64,000 nt of DNA from Herpetosiphonaceae bacterium (GCA_013821605.1 JACDGP010000001.1:82491-146490), one strand, 5' to 3'; shown: positions 18,103 through 26,830, counted from the stretch's first letter. The notes: generated by a model not told the origin, from the sequence alone. Translations and numbers: made by a program.

Positions 18103-19947
18103 CTATGGGTTGAGTTTTTTTGATTCGTCGATCAGATGCTGATTAGCTGTCCTGACCGCACTTGCGTCCGGCTTCAGGACAGCGCGATCATACGTGTACA
18201 AGCCATTTAGCTCCGTCTCGACATCAGTGATCTGTGTGTACACGGCGGCATTAAGACCCAGACGTGACATCAGTGACTCAACGGTCTTGATCAATGCAAC
18301 GTAATGCTGGGTGTCCGTCGCCGCATCGGGCTCATCGTGGTAGCTGAAATGCGTTCCCGGCTGCCAGAGGTGGCCGGTTACCTGGAGGCCAAGACCGCCG
18401 AACTCTCCTAGGATGGATGCCCGTACCACCGATGGCAGGGGTGTTTCGGGCCCAACATAGACGTGCCAGTCGACTACGTCACCATTGCCACCGTCCGTTG
18501 AACCGCAACAGTTGACTCCGCTATTATTATCAACGAGCCGGCTTGGATCCCACTGCTTAATCTGGTCCGCGATACGCCGCGGATCATACTCGCCCCAACC
18601 CTCGTTGAACGGCACCCACATCATGATCGATGGCGCACTACGGTGTTCATCGATCATCTGGCGCAGCTCCGTCTCGAACTCCTGCTTCGCTTGGGCAGAC
18701 GGAGCTTCGAGCTTCATCGCTGGCATATCCTGCCAGACCAGCACGCCCAGCTTGTCGGCCCAGTAATACCAGCGCTGCGGCTCGACTTTCGTGTGCTTGC
18801 GAATCAGGTTGAAACCGAGATCTTTGGTCTTCTGGATGTCGAAACGCAGCGCCTCGTCCGTTGGTGCCGTATAGATTCCGTCCGGCCAAAAGCCTTGATC
18901 AAGCGTCCCCATTTCGAACACGAATTTATTATTGAGCACCGGCCGCAAGGCTGTCCCGATGCGAGCAAGACCGATAGATCGCATGCCGAAGTAGCTTGTC
19001 ACAGCGTCTACTAGGGTCGCACCGTTATTCAAAGACACCTTCAAATCATAAAGAAAGGGCTGCTCGGGTGACCACAGTTTGGGCTGGGGCACAGGAATTC
19101 GCAGTTCCGTCTCCGTCGTACCCGTCGCATGGCCCACCTCAACACCGCCATTGAGCGCCGTTGCCTTTACCATCTGGCCGGCATCTCCCTCCGCATGTAC
19201 GATCAACCGTAGCGCTTGGTCGGCGACATCGGGCGTCATGTCGAGACGCGTGATATGAATGGGGGAAGTTGGCTCTAGCCACACCGTCTGCCAGATGCCC
19301 GAGGACGCCGTATAGAAGATGTCCTTCGGATTGTTGCGCTGCTTGCCGACCGGCTGCCCGCCGCTGTCCGTTGGATCATACACGCCGACGATCAACTCGT
19401 TCGTGCCGCCTCGTAACTGCGCCGTGACGTCGAAGGAGAAGGCATCATAACCACCTTGATGCGTTCCAACCTGCTGGCCGTTGACGTATACGCTTGTCTG
19501 CCAATCAACGGCACCGAAGTTGAGTTGCACATGGCGCCCACTCCACGTGTTCGGTACAGTAAACGTGCGTCGGTACCACATCCGATCCGCGTGCCGTTGA
19601 ATACCGGATAGCGCCGATTCGATAGGGAAGGGCACTAGCACCCGTTCGGCTAGGTTCTGATTTATTGGAGGTGCCTGGTTCTCCGTGGCACCAGCGAACT
19701 GCCACACACCGTTGAGGTTCTGCCAATCAGGGCGTACCAGTTGCGGGCGTGGGTACTCTGGTAGGGCGTTCGTCGCCGTTACCTGCTGGGTCCACTGTGT
19801 CGCGAGCAGCGGCACCTTTGGCTTCCAGTCTACGCTTGCGCTAAAGGGTTGTGCACAACTAGCTAAGCTGGCGAAGCTGATGAAGATCCCAGCCAAGAGT
19901 GCTATAGCACGGCCAGGAAGGGCTACGACGTGGCATCTACGCATCAC
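18103..19947 (-). CDS. Glycoside hydrolase family 2 lipoprotein
   Basis: 614 aa exported glycosidase. The N-terminus is basic then hydrophobic and ends in a lipobox-like LASC (about residue 30), suggesting a lipid-anchored surface enzyme. A jelly-roll domain (VLVPFPIESALSGIQ, MWYRRTFTVP) and an Ig-like domain precede the TIM barrel. The acid/base Glu is in MMWVPFNEGWGEYD and the nucleophile is likely the Glu in SILGEFGGLGL. KHTKVEPQRWYYWADKLGVL is the usual barrel segment. Such short GH2 proteins are beta-galactosidase, beta-glucuronidase or arabinosidase-like; specificity cannot be read. Its ATG overlaps the stop of the upstream small gene (ATGA), so translation is coupled. It is convergent with the ara operon. 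Confidence 0.9.
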   Translation of the reverse strand: MMRRCHVVALPGRAIALLAGIFISFASLASCAQPFSASVDWKPKVPLLATQWTQQVTATNALPEYPRPQLVRPDWQNLNGVWQFAGATENQAPPINQNLAERVLVPFPIESALSGIQRHADRMWYRRTFTVPNTWSGRHVQLNFGAVDWQTSVYVNGQQVGTHQGGYDAFSFDVTAQLRGGTNELIVGVYDPTDSGGQPVGKQRNNPKDIFYTASSGIWQTVWLEPTSPIHITRLDMTPDVADQALRLIVHAEGDAGQMVKATALNGGVEVGHATGTTETELRIPVPQPKLWSPEQPFLYDLKVSLNNGATLVDAVTSYFGMRSIGLARIGTALRPVLNNKFVFEMGTLDQGFWPDGIYTAPTDEALRFDIQKTKDLGFNLIRKHTKVEPQRWYYWADKLGVLVWQDMPAMKLEAPSAQAKQEFETELRQMIDEHRSAPSIMMWVPFNEGWGEYDPRRIADQIKQWDPSRLVDNNSGVNCCGSTDGGNGDVVDWHVYVGPETPLPSVVRASILGEFGGLGLQVTGHLWQPGTHFSYHDEPDAATDTQHYVALIKTVESLMSRLGLNAAVYTQITDVETELNGLYTYDRAVLKPDASAVRTANQHLIDESKKLNP

Positions 19948-20258
19948 GTATGCTCCTTATGCCCTCCATCGTCAGTCCGCTTTCGCGCCGCATTCCAGTC
20001 GAGGTTGAGCGTATCCCCCAGGAGAATGGGCAAATACTCCAACGGGAGTTGGCACCAATCGAGGTGGTGGTTACCCTTCTCAAACGACTTGCTACACCGC
20101 TGGTGGAGAAACAAAATGCGGCCTTTTTCAACCAGTTCTCCTTTTTCGTTGGTCGCCCAGTAAAACCTGCCTTCGGCTGCGTCCGCAATGCGGTCGTGGC
20201 ACAAATCACAGACTGCGACGGGCCGGTCCTGTCCCTCAATCTTCAAGACGCGCAGCAT
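19944..20258 (-). CDS. Small Cys/His protein, coupled to the GH2 gene
   Basis: 104 aa protein of unknown function. It has a strong AAGGAGG before its ATG and ends with an ATGA overlap into the GH2 gene, so it is very likely expressed. Residues 18-21 are CDLC and residues 52-55 include HQRC, which together could form one zinc site; the rest is hydrophilic with no membrane segment or signal peptide. Motif FYWATNEKGELVEKG between the halves suggests a small beta domain. It could be a regulatory or binding protein for the GH2 operon, but nothing in the sequence decides this. Confidence 0.7.
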   Translation of the reverse strand: MLRVLKIEGQDRPVAVCDLCHDRIADAAEGRFYWATNEKGELVEKGRILFLHQRCSKSFEKGNHHLDWCQLPLEYLPILLGDTLNLDWNAARKRTDDGGHKEHT

Positions 20259-20416
20259 CTTCGCCCTCCTTGGGTTGTGCTATGGCTTCAATGTATCCTG
20301 CGTTCAAGGATGCAAGTCTAGCACATGCTGGCGACAAGAGTGCTGCTGCATGATGCATGACCTCTGGTAGCCCGCAGTAAACGTGATCGAGCGAGCCTGC
20401 GACTACCGGCCGTACA

Positions 20417-21358
20417 TCAATAGTTGGGCAGACGGTTGCGTTCGAGAACGTCGTGCTGAATGTGCAACAATTCAGTGCGTTCCAGCACCGCACCCAGCAC
20501 ATGCTGCATCGCCTGGTTATCCTTGTTCACGACGATGACAGCTTCGCCCAGTGGTGCCAGAGCTGGTTCGGCTTGTGGATCGAGAGGTACAACGGTTAAA
20601 CTCGTCAAATCGGCCGGAATATCTTCTGCGCTCCACACCGTCGCATCAATCGCTCCTGTCCGCAAGTGGTCAAGGCCCTGGCTATAATCGATCGGCTGCA
20701 GGTCAACCTGTTTGCCCCGGCTGATGGCACGCACAAGGTATACATGATCCATCGACTGCATATCGACGCCGATCCGCATACCGGCTTGTAGCTCGCAGAC
20801 ACCGCTGGGTAGCAAAAGACTATGGCCCCCCATATAGGAATGCGGACCAAGCACCATAACGGTCTGCACGGCAAAACCATGCGCTTCCGCCGTTTCGGCC
20901 GCCCACCGCGAGATGAGCGCCCAGTCGCACGTTTGTGATGCCAGGGCTTGCATCCGTTGGGCCGCGCCGCGCATAAAGCGCAGATCAAGATCGAGTGGCT
21001 CCCCCACGAACTGTTGCCGCAGACCGGTCGCCAATCCCTCGAAGCGACGCGAATATGGCAGAGGCATGGCCCCAATGATCGGACGCTGGAAGGCTAGCGA
21101 CCACAAAAGTGGATAACTAAGTTCTGCGGCATAGCTTCCCAGGCGGCCCCGCGCTTCAAGTCGCACCGCTCCTTGTTCCTGAAGATACTCTAACGCTGCT
21201 TGGACTGTTCCGGTGCCGACCGAGAGTTGTGCAGCATATTCCTGTACCGGCGCGAGCCGTCCACCCGGTACAGCCATGAACAGGATACGGGCCAGTTCGG
21301 TCACAACTAGCCCTTGTTTCGACATCAGTGCCCTGGCACGCTCACGGGTGGACGGCAT
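20417..21358 (-). CDS. YhfZ-family transcriptional regulator
   Basis: 313 aa GntR-like/YhfZ protein. The N-terminal winged helix is seen in VVTELARILFMAVPGGRLAP and VQEYAAQLSVGTGTVQAALE, then the YhfZ C-terminal substrate-binding-like domain (LLWSLAFQRPIIGAMPLPYS, RRFEGLATGLRQQF, DIPADLTSLTVVPLDP). The ATG at 21358 was taken; the frame could begin at a TTG at 21370. It is divergent from an eleven-gene catabolic operon, and two related AT-rich repeats flank the shared control region, so it is the probable regulator of that operon. In E. coli yhfZ sits next to a phosphotriesterase homologue (php/yhfV), and a phosphotriesterase-family gene is also present here. Confidence 0.85.
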   Translation of the reverse strand: MPSTRERARALMSKQGLVVTELARILFMAVPGGRLAPVQEYAAQLSVGTGTVQAALEYLQEQGAVRLEARGRLGSYAAELSYPLLWSLAFQRPIIGAMPLPYSRRFEGLATGLRQQFVGEPLDLDLRFMRGAAQRMQALASQTCDWALISRWAAETAEAHGFAVQTVMVLGPHSYMGGHSLLLPSGVCELQAGMRIGVDMQSMDHVYLVRAISRGKQVDLQPIDYSQGLDHLRTGAIDATVWSAEDIPADLTSLTVVPLDPQAEPALAPLGEAVIVVNKDNQAMQHVLGAVLERTELLHIQHDVLERNRLPNY

Positions 21359-21365
21359 TCTTGTA

Positions 21366-21393
21366 TCCAATATTTCGTATATATATTTTCACT
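21366..21393 (+). repeat. AT-rich direct repeat, copy 1 (candidate YhfZ operator)
   Basis: TCCAATATTTCGTATATATA followed by TTTTCACT. The first 20 bases match copy 2 at 16 of 20 positions. It covers the region just upstream of the regulator start codon, a position suited to autoregulation. Confidence 0.5.
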
Positions 21394-21454
21394 CTAGCAT
21401 GTGGAAATGAGACTGTCAATCGTCTTGCTAAGATGAGAATGGGCGATCTGCTGC

Positions 21455-21483
21455 TTGACGACATATGAGGAGTATGCTAATGT
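21455..21483 (+). promoter_or_regulatory. Candidate promoter of the YhfZ-linked operon
   Basis: TTGACG at 21455-21460 and TAATGT at 21478-21483 are separated by 17 bases. Transcription would begin near 21490, within repeat copy 2. A competing reading is that transcription starts further upstream, because a GAGGAG Shine-Dalgarno sequence and a 17-codon reading frame (21480-21533) lie at the same place. Confidence 0.4.
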
Positions 21484-21484
21484 A

Positions 21485-21513
21485 TTCAACATTCTGTATA
21501 TATAACTTTTACT
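21485..21513 (+). repeat. AT-rich direct repeat, copy 2 (candidate YhfZ operator)
   Basis: TTCAACATTCTGTATATATA followed by ACTTTTACT, ending one base before the ATG of the FAD oxidoreductase. It is in the same orientation as copy 1, 119 bases away, and would overlap the transcription start of the promoter at 21455-21483. Confidence 0.5.
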
Positions 21514-22824
21514 ATGCACATGTACACTGCTGAGCTTCCCATTATAGCTACCGCCGATGTAGTTATCCTCGGCGCGGGGTGCGCCGGCTGTGTAGCCGCG
21601 ATCGCAGCTGCTCGCACTGGTGCCGACACCTTACTGATCGAGCGCTATGGCTTTCTCGGTGGTACGTCAACGATGGTGTTAGACACCTTCTACGGTTTCT
21701 ACATACCCGGTGACGATGCCCGGCGGGTCGTAGGCGGACTGCCCTGGGAGGTTGTCGAGCGTCTCCGTGCACGCCGCATGATCGTAGAGCGCCCAAGCAG
21801 TTATGGGGCCGGGCAGGCTGTGACCTATGATCCACCTACACTCCAAGTGGTTTGGGAAGAGCTGGCGCTGGCAGCTGGGGTACGGCTGCGGCTCCATACC
21901 TTCTGTGTTGATGTGTTGATGGATGCGAACCGCATCACAGGCATCGTCGTCGCAGGTAAACAGGGTCTTGGCTTGATCCAGGCGGGGATCTTCATTGATG
22001 CCTCGGGCGATGCCGACCTATGTTACCGGGCGGGTGTACCATTTCAAGCTGCGGGCGAAGACGGCCCATCCCAATCGCTCACAACCACCTTTCGACTTGG
22101 CAATGTCGACGTTCCCCGCGCACAACAGATTAAACGCCCTGACCTCGTGCGGCTGATGCACGAAGCTAATCTGAGCGGTGAGTATCGACTGCCGCGCGAA
22201 GAAGGGAGCGTCCATCGCACGCCGTTACCTGGCGTGATGGCCACTAATATGACGCGGGTGACCGGCGTAGACCCCCTCGATCCGGTGCAGCTGAGCAAGG
22301 CCGAAGTCGAGGGTCGCCACCAAGCCTTGGAGTATACCCGCTTCCTCCGCGAACGCGTGCCGGGCTATGAACAAGCGTATTTGATCAATTTCAGCACGCA
22401 GATCGGCATTCGTGAAACGCGTCGCGTTCATGGCGAGTATCGCCTAACGCGCGAAGACGTCCTGCAGGCCCGCTCTTTTCCCGATGCCATCGCAGCGTGC
22501 GGTGCGCCCATCGAGGATCATCATCCGGGCAGCGACACGCGCTGGGAATACCTCCCAGCCGGTCGTACCTACGACATTCCATATCGGGCCCTCTTGCCAC
22601 AGTACGTCACCAATCTGCTCGTCGCTGGCCGCTGCTTATCGGCCACCCACGATGCGCATGCATCAGTTCGGAGTATGGGCCAGTGCATGGCGATGGGCCA
22701 AGCGGCGGGGACGGCAGCAGCCCTATCCGTGACGCAATCTGTTGATCCACACCACCTGCCGGTCGGGCAGCTTCAAATGCGGTTGCGACAGGCCGGTGCG
22801 TTATTTGGGGAGTCGGTGCAGTAG
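21514..22824 (+). CDS. FAD-dependent oxidoreductase
   Basis: 436 aa flavoprotein of the FAD_oxidored type. The dinucleotide-binding motif VVILGAGCAGCVAAIAAART (about residues 16-35) is followed by LLIERYGFLGGTS. FIDASGDADLCYRAGVP is the second FAD contact seen in this family, and AGRCLSATHDAHASVRSMGQ is the C-terminal FAD-binding segment. No signal peptide. The start has no obvious Shine-Dalgarno site: the good GAGGAG at 21467 instead faces an out-of-frame ATG at 21480. First gene of the YhfZ-linked operon; the ROK kinase follows after 3 bases. Members of this family oxidise alcohols or sugars, but the substrate here is unknown. Confidence 0.85.
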   Translation: MHMYTAELPIIATADVVILGAGCAGCVAAIAAARTGADTLLIERYGFLGGTSTMVLDTFYGFYIPGDDARRVVGGLPWEVVERLRARRMIVERPSSYGAGQAVTYDPPTLQVVWEELALAAGVRLRLHTFCVDVLMDANRITGIVVAGKQGLGLIQAGIFIDASGDADLCYRAGVPFQAAGEDGPSQSLTTTFRLGNVDVPRAQQIKRPDLVRLMHEANLSGEYRLPREEGSVHRTPLPGVMATNMTRVTGVDPLDPVQLSKAEVEGRHQALEYTRFLRERVPGYEQAYLINFSTQIGIRETRRVHGEYRLTREDVLQARSFPDAIAACGAPIEDHHPGSDTRWEYLPAGRTYDIPYRALLPQYVTNLLVAGRCLSATHDAHASVRSMGQCMAMGQAAGTAAALSVTQSVDPHHLPVGQLQMRLRQAGALFGESVQ

Positions 22825-22827
22825 CCT

Positions 22828-23796
22828 ATGTATGTTGGTGTCGATCTGGGCGGGACCAAGATTGCAGTGGCCGTCGTTGATGTGGAGCGGGGCACACTCG
22901 CCGGCCAGCTCGTCGTGCCAACCGAAGCCCACGAGGGACCACCGGCCGTGTTGCAACGTATGATCCAGCTCGTTAGGGCCGTTTGCCACGCGGCGGGCGT
23001 GCCTCCTGACCAGCTGCAAGGAGTGGGGCTGGGTGTGCCGGGGGTCTTTGATGCCGCGAGCGGCCATACGCTCCTGCTCCCCAACCTGCCGAGCGCCTGG
23101 GTTGATGTGCCTGTGGTTCCGCCCCTCGTGGCTGCCTTAGGCTGTCCTGTCATCCTAATCAATGATGCGCGCGCCTTTGTGCTGGGTGAGGCCACCTGGG
23201 GTGCCGGACGTGGAGCACATACCGTCGTTGGCCTCACGCTTGGCACCGGCATCGGCGGTGGTATTGCGATTAATGGACGCCTCCATTTGGGCATCGACGG
23301 CACGGCCGGCGAGGTTGGGCATATGACCATCGATCCGCACGGCCTGTTGTGTGGCTGTGGTAATCGCGGTTGTCTTGAAACGCTCGCCAGTGGTCCGGCG
23401 ATTACCGCCCTCGGCATCCGAGCTCTGGTGCACGGCAATACTACCAGCCTGGGCGAACTTGGGGGCTATGATCCCCGCCGTGTTACCCCGGAGCTCATCG
23501 GGCAGGCTGCGGCAGCAGGTGATCCGGTGGCGCGTGATATTTTGGATCGTGCTGCAGATGCCCTAGGTATTGGCGTTGCCAACATCGTGACTACCCTGAG
23601 TCCTGATCGTGTGGTGCTTGGCGGCGGCGTAACACATCTTGGAGTATGGCTGTTCGACGCAGTCCGTACCGTCGTTCGTGCCCGCTGCCGAGCTGTGCCG
23701 GTGGAGCGAATCTCGATTATGCCGGCGGCACTGGGAGCCGATGCTGGCGTGATCGGCGCCGCGACTTGGGCCGCACAACAACAACTTAAGAATTAA
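22828..23796 (+). CDS. ROK-family sugar kinase
   Basis: 322 aa cytoplasmic kinase without the DNA-binding domain of NagC/Mlc, so it should be an enzyme. The ATP-binding DxGGTK motif is GVDLGGTKIAVAVV at the N-terminus, the catalytic Asp is in LINDARAFVLGEA, GLTLGTGIGGGIAING is the phosphate loop, and the zinc-binding CGCGNRGCLE motif (about residue 175) is intact. ROK kinases act on glucose, N-acetylmannosamine, fructose or allose. It starts 3 bases after the FAD oxidoreductase stop. In this cluster it probably phosphorylates the pathway sugar before or after oxidation. Confidence 0.9.
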   Translation: MYVGVDLGGTKIAVAVVDVERGTLAGQLVVPTEAHEGPPAVLQRMIQLVRAVCHAAGVPPDQLQGVGLGVPGVFDAASGHTLLLPNLPSAWVDVPVVPPLVAALGCPVILINDARAFVLGEATWGAGRGAHTVVGLTLGTGIGGGIAINGRLHLGIDGTAGEVGHMTIDPHGLLCGCGNRGCLETLASGPAITALGIRALVHGNTTSLGELGGYDPRRVTPELIGQAAAAGDPVARDILDRAADALGIGVANIVTTLSPDRVVLGGGVTHLGVWLFDAVRTVVRARCRAVPVERISIMPAALGADAGVIGAATWAAQQQLKN

Positions 23797-23816
23797 GCCT
23801 CTACGTGGAGGGTGTC

Positions 23817-24935
23817 ATGACTGAAATAGCGAACGACGATTATGGACTCAGTAAGGTCGCTGGGGACAGCGAGATGGAGGCCCCTGACCTCCTATATCGT
23901 CCGCGCGATCCGCAGCGTTACCGACCGGCGATTGGCTTGATCGGCTGTGGCGGCATCTCGGCTCATCATTTAGCAGCATACCAGCAAGCGGGCTACCATG
24001 TGGTGGCCTTGTGTGACCTTGATGAAGGGCGGGCGCGCGAGCGCCAGACCAGCTACTACCCGCAGGCGGACGTCTACACCAACTACCATGATCTCTTGCG
24101 CCGTGATGACATCGAGGTCGTTGACGTGGCGACGCATCCGGCCGAGCGCTTGCCGATTTTGCAATCCGCACTTGAGGCGCGCAAGCATGTATTAAGCCAA
24201 AAACCGTTTGTGCTCGACCTTGATGCGGGTGAACGGCTCCGGGAATTGGCCGACCGGCAGGGCGTGCGGCTCGCGATCAACCAAAACGGCCGTTGGGCAC
24301 CACATTGGTCCTATCTTCGTGCAGCGGTCGGTCAAGGTCTGCTCGGTGCCCTTACCAGCGCTGATTTTGCGGTTCACTGGGACCATTCATGGACTGCCGA
24401 TACGCCCTTCAACGACATCCATGATCTGATTCTGTATGACTTCGCAATCCACTGGTTCGATATCGTCACCGCGTTTTTTGGCTCTCAGCAGCCACAACGC
24501 GTACGGGCCTCCGTGAGTCGAGCCACCGCGCAGCGTGGTCGCCCGCCGATGCTGGCACATGTATTAATCGATTATCCTCAAGCCCAGGCGACGATGCACT
24601 TCGACGCCACGGTGGTGCATGGTCAGCAGGATCGCACCTTCCTCGCGGGTACCCAGGGGAGTGCTGTGAGCGTCGGGCCGAGCTTATCCGAGCAGGCCAT
24701 CACGCTCCATACCGCTAGCGGTTATTGTCATCCCCCCTTGCAAGGCACTTGGTTCCGCGATGGCTTTCACGGCACGATGGCCGAGTTGCTTTGTGCGATC
24801 GAGGAAGGGCGCGACCCTATCACCAGTCCGCAGGAAAATCTACGGAGCTTGGCGCTCGCCTTTGCAGCTATCGCCAGCGCGCACGACGGGGTAGCGAAGG
24901 TTCCGGGCGAGGTCCGCCACTTACCTCAAGCATGA
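23817..24935 (+). CDS. Gfo/Idh/MocA family oxidoreductase (first)
   Basis: 372 aa NAD(P)-dependent sugar dehydrogenase family protein. The Rossmann motif is PAIGLIGCGGISAHHLAAYQ (about residues 36-55), after an unusually long 35-residue N-terminal extension. The family's EKP motif, whose lysine is catalytic, appears as SQKPFVLDLD, so the lysine is kept and the Glu is Gln. IHDLILYDFAIHWFDIVTAF holds the C-terminal active-site His/Asp. The ATG at 23817 has GGAGGGTG upstream and was preferred to an ATG at 23805. 16 bases separate it from the second family member. Confidence 0.88.
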   Translation: MTEIANDDYGLSKVAGDSEMEAPDLLYRPRDPQRYRPAIGLIGCGGISAHHLAAYQQAGYHVVALCDLDEGRARERQTSYYPQADVYTNYHDLLRRDDIEVVDVATHPAERLPILQSALEARKHVLSQKPFVLDLDAGERLRELADRQGVRLAINQNGRWAPHWSYLRAAVGQGLLGALTSADFAVHWDHSWTADTPFNDIHDLILYDFAIHWFDIVTAFFGSQQPQRVRASVSRATAQRGRPPMLAHVLIDYPQAQATMHFDATVVHGQQDRTFLAGTQGSAVSVGPSLSEQAITLHTASGYCHPPLQGTWFRDGFHGTMAELLCAIEEGRDPITSPQENLRSLALAFAAIASAHDGVAKVPGEVRHLPQA

Positions 24936-24951
24936 GACATGGAGAGTCCCT

Positions 24952-26022
24952 ATGAGCAAGTTCAAGATTGCCGGCATTAACTTCGCCCACCAGCATATGG
25001 GTGATAACCTGCGCATGGCCTTTGAACACCCCGACGTCGAGATCGTCGGTTTGTCGGACGAAGACCCGCAGCAGATGGAGACGGCTGTGCGCAACTTCGG
25101 TATCCCGGCCGACCGCGTGTTTAATGACTACCGGCAGTGCTTGGAGCAGACCAAGCCCGATCTAGTGATGACCTGTCCGGCCACAGCTGAGCATGCACTG
25201 TGGGTCGAGCGCATCGCACCCTATGACGTGCACCTGCTGGTTGAAAAGCCTTTCGCCGCCTCGCTGCCTGAGGCCGACCGGATGATCAAGGCTGTAGCGG
25301 CGACCGGCAAGCGTATGGCGATCAACTGGCCGCTCGCCTGGTATCCGCCGCATGTCACATCCAAGCGTTTGATCGACGAGAGCCTGATCGGCGAGGTGAT
25401 CGAGGTGCACTACTATGATGGTAATCGCGGCCCTGTGCGCCACGCAGCCGACAAGATCGAAACGATGCCGACCGCTGAAGAGAAAGCGGCGAGTTGGTTC
25501 TACCAGCGCGACAAAGGCGGCGGGTCACTTCTCGATTACCTGGGCTACGGCACCACACTTGCCACTTGGTTCAACGCTGGCCAGGCGCCCCTAGAAGTGA
25601 TGGCAGTTACGGATGAGCCCGCCGGCTTGGAGGTCGATGAGCACAGCATCGTTGTGGCGCGTTACGCGTGCGGGCTCTCGAAGTTCGAAACGCGCTGGGG
25701 CGCGTTTACCGATCCTTGGATTATGCAGCCTCAGCCCAAGTGTGGCTTCGTGATCGTTGGCAGTGTGGGCACGATCAGTTCGTATGACTACGAGCCGACG
25801 ATCCGCGTCCAGACTGCCGCTCATCCCGAAGGACAGGTCATCCCGGTCGATCAATTACAGCAACCACGGCAGAATCCGGTGCAATATATGCTGCACTGTA
25901 TCCAAACCGGTGAGCCAATCCAGGGTCCGCTTGACCCCGCGATTTGTCGTATCGGCCAACAAATTGTGGACAGCGCGATCTTGAGTGCCCACCTCAAGCG
26001 CACCGTACCCCTGGTCCAATAA
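24952..26022 (+). CDS. Gfo/Idh/MocA family oxidoreductase (second)
   Basis: 356 aa. The catalytic motif is a canonical VEKPFAASLPEADRM. The N-terminal nucleotide loop is KFKIAGINFAHQHMGDNL, where the usual GxGxxG is poorly conserved, so cofactor binding may be altered. KGGGSLLDYLGYGTTLATWF fits the C-terminal active site. It is clearly distinct from the preceding family member and not a recent duplicate. GGAGAG precedes the ATG; the SIS-domain gene starts 10 bases after its stop. Probably oxidises or reduces a sugar or inositol derivative in the pathway. Confidence 0.86.
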   Translation: MSKFKIAGINFAHQHMGDNLRMAFEHPDVEIVGLSDEDPQQMETAVRNFGIPADRVFNDYRQCLEQTKPDLVMTCPATAEHALWVERIAPYDVHLLVEKPFAASLPEADRMIKAVAATGKRMAINWPLAWYPPHVTSKRLIDESLIGEVIEVHYYDGNRGPVRHAADKIETMPTAEEKAASWFYQRDKGGGSLLDYLGYGTTLATWFNAGQAPLEVMAVTDEPAGLEVDEHSIVVARYACGLSKFETRWGAFTDPWIMQPQPKCGFVIVGSVGTISSYDYEPTIRVQTAAHPEGQVIPVDQLQQPRQNPVQYMLHCIQTGEPIQGPLDPAICRIGQQIVDSAILSAHLKRTVPLVQ

Positions 26023-26032
26023 AGGAGACATA

Positions 26033-26830
26033 ATGATCGATATTGGTCCGGCGGAGCAATACCTAGACGCGACTCAACAGATGGTGGAGCGTATCCGCGC
26101 GACGCAACTGCCGGCGATCAGCGCAGCGGCCGAAATCTGCACCACATCGATTGCCGCAGGTGGGCTGGTGCACCTCTTCGGCACCGGTCACTCGCGCATT
26201 CCGGTCGAGGAAATGTTTCCACGGCATGGTAGTTTTCCCGGCTTCCACCCGATTGTGGAGCTGTCGTTGACCTACCATACCCAGGTTGTCGGCGCGAATG
26301 GGCAGCGTCAAGCGATGTTTCTGGAACGGGTCGAAGGCTTCGGCGAGGTGATCCTACGCAACTTTGTCTTCGGGCCACACGACAGCTTCATCGTTTTCTC
26401 GAACGGTGGCGTCAACGAGGTAGTGATCGACGTGGCACTCGGTGCTCGGCGGCGTGGGATGCCGGTGATCGCGATGGTTTCAGCGGACCATTGTGCCCGT
26501 TCGACGCCACGCCATAGCACAGGCCAACGGCTGCCCGACATCGCCGATGTGACCATCGATAACTGTTCGCCGGTTGGCGATGCCTTGGTCCATGTGAGCG
26601 GGCTGGACTACCCGGTCGGGCCAGGATCAACGGTCGGCTATGCTGTGGTCGTCAACATGCTCAAAAGCTTGGTTGCCGCCGAGCTCACCCGTCGCGGACA
26701 GCCGCCACTCGTGCTTACCAGCGGTGCCCTAATCGGCAGTGCCGCCTCGGCTGAGCTGTTTGAGCGCACCTACGACGACTACCGCCGCCGCGTCGCGCAG
26801 GTTTATGGTGGTGTGAGCAGCGATGAGTGA
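26033..26830 (+). CDS. SIS-domain sugar-phosphate isomerase-like protein
   Basis: 265 aa protein with a SIS domain of the UPF0309 type. GGLVHLFGTGHSRIPVEEMF (about residues 40-59) and FIVFSNGGVNEVVIDVALGA are the two phosphosugar-binding loops, and HSTGQRLPDIADVTIDNCSP is characteristic of this subgroup. The ATG at 26033 has AAAGGAG upstream, while the longer frame from 25985 would overlap the previous gene. It overlaps the SDR gene by 8 bases. SIS proteins isomerise phosphosugars, cleave MurNAc-6-phosphate ethers or act as sensors; the enzyme role is favoured by the operon. Confidence 0.85.
   Translation: MIDIGPAEQYLDATQQMVERIRATQLPAISAAAEICTTSIAAGGLVHLFGTGHSRIPVEEMFPRHGSFPGFHPIVELSLTYHTQVVGANGQRQAMFLERVEGFGEVILRNFVFGPHDSFIVFSNGGVNEVVIDVALGARRRGMPVIAMVSADHCARSTPRHSTGQRLPDIADVTIDNCSPVGDALVHVSGLDYPVGPGSTVGYAVVVNMLKSLVAAELTRRGQPPLVLTSGALIGSAASAELFERTYDDYRRRVAQVYGGVSSDE

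Noticed and set aside
20259-20416. A gene in the gap between the small Cys/His protein and the YhfZ gene
   Set aside because: Only short frames without start signals are seen; it is more likely promoter region for the small gene.
22773-23438. A 221-codon minus-strand open frame
   Set aside because: Antisense to the ROK kinase, rich in Thr, Pro and Arg as expected for the complement of a high-GC gene.
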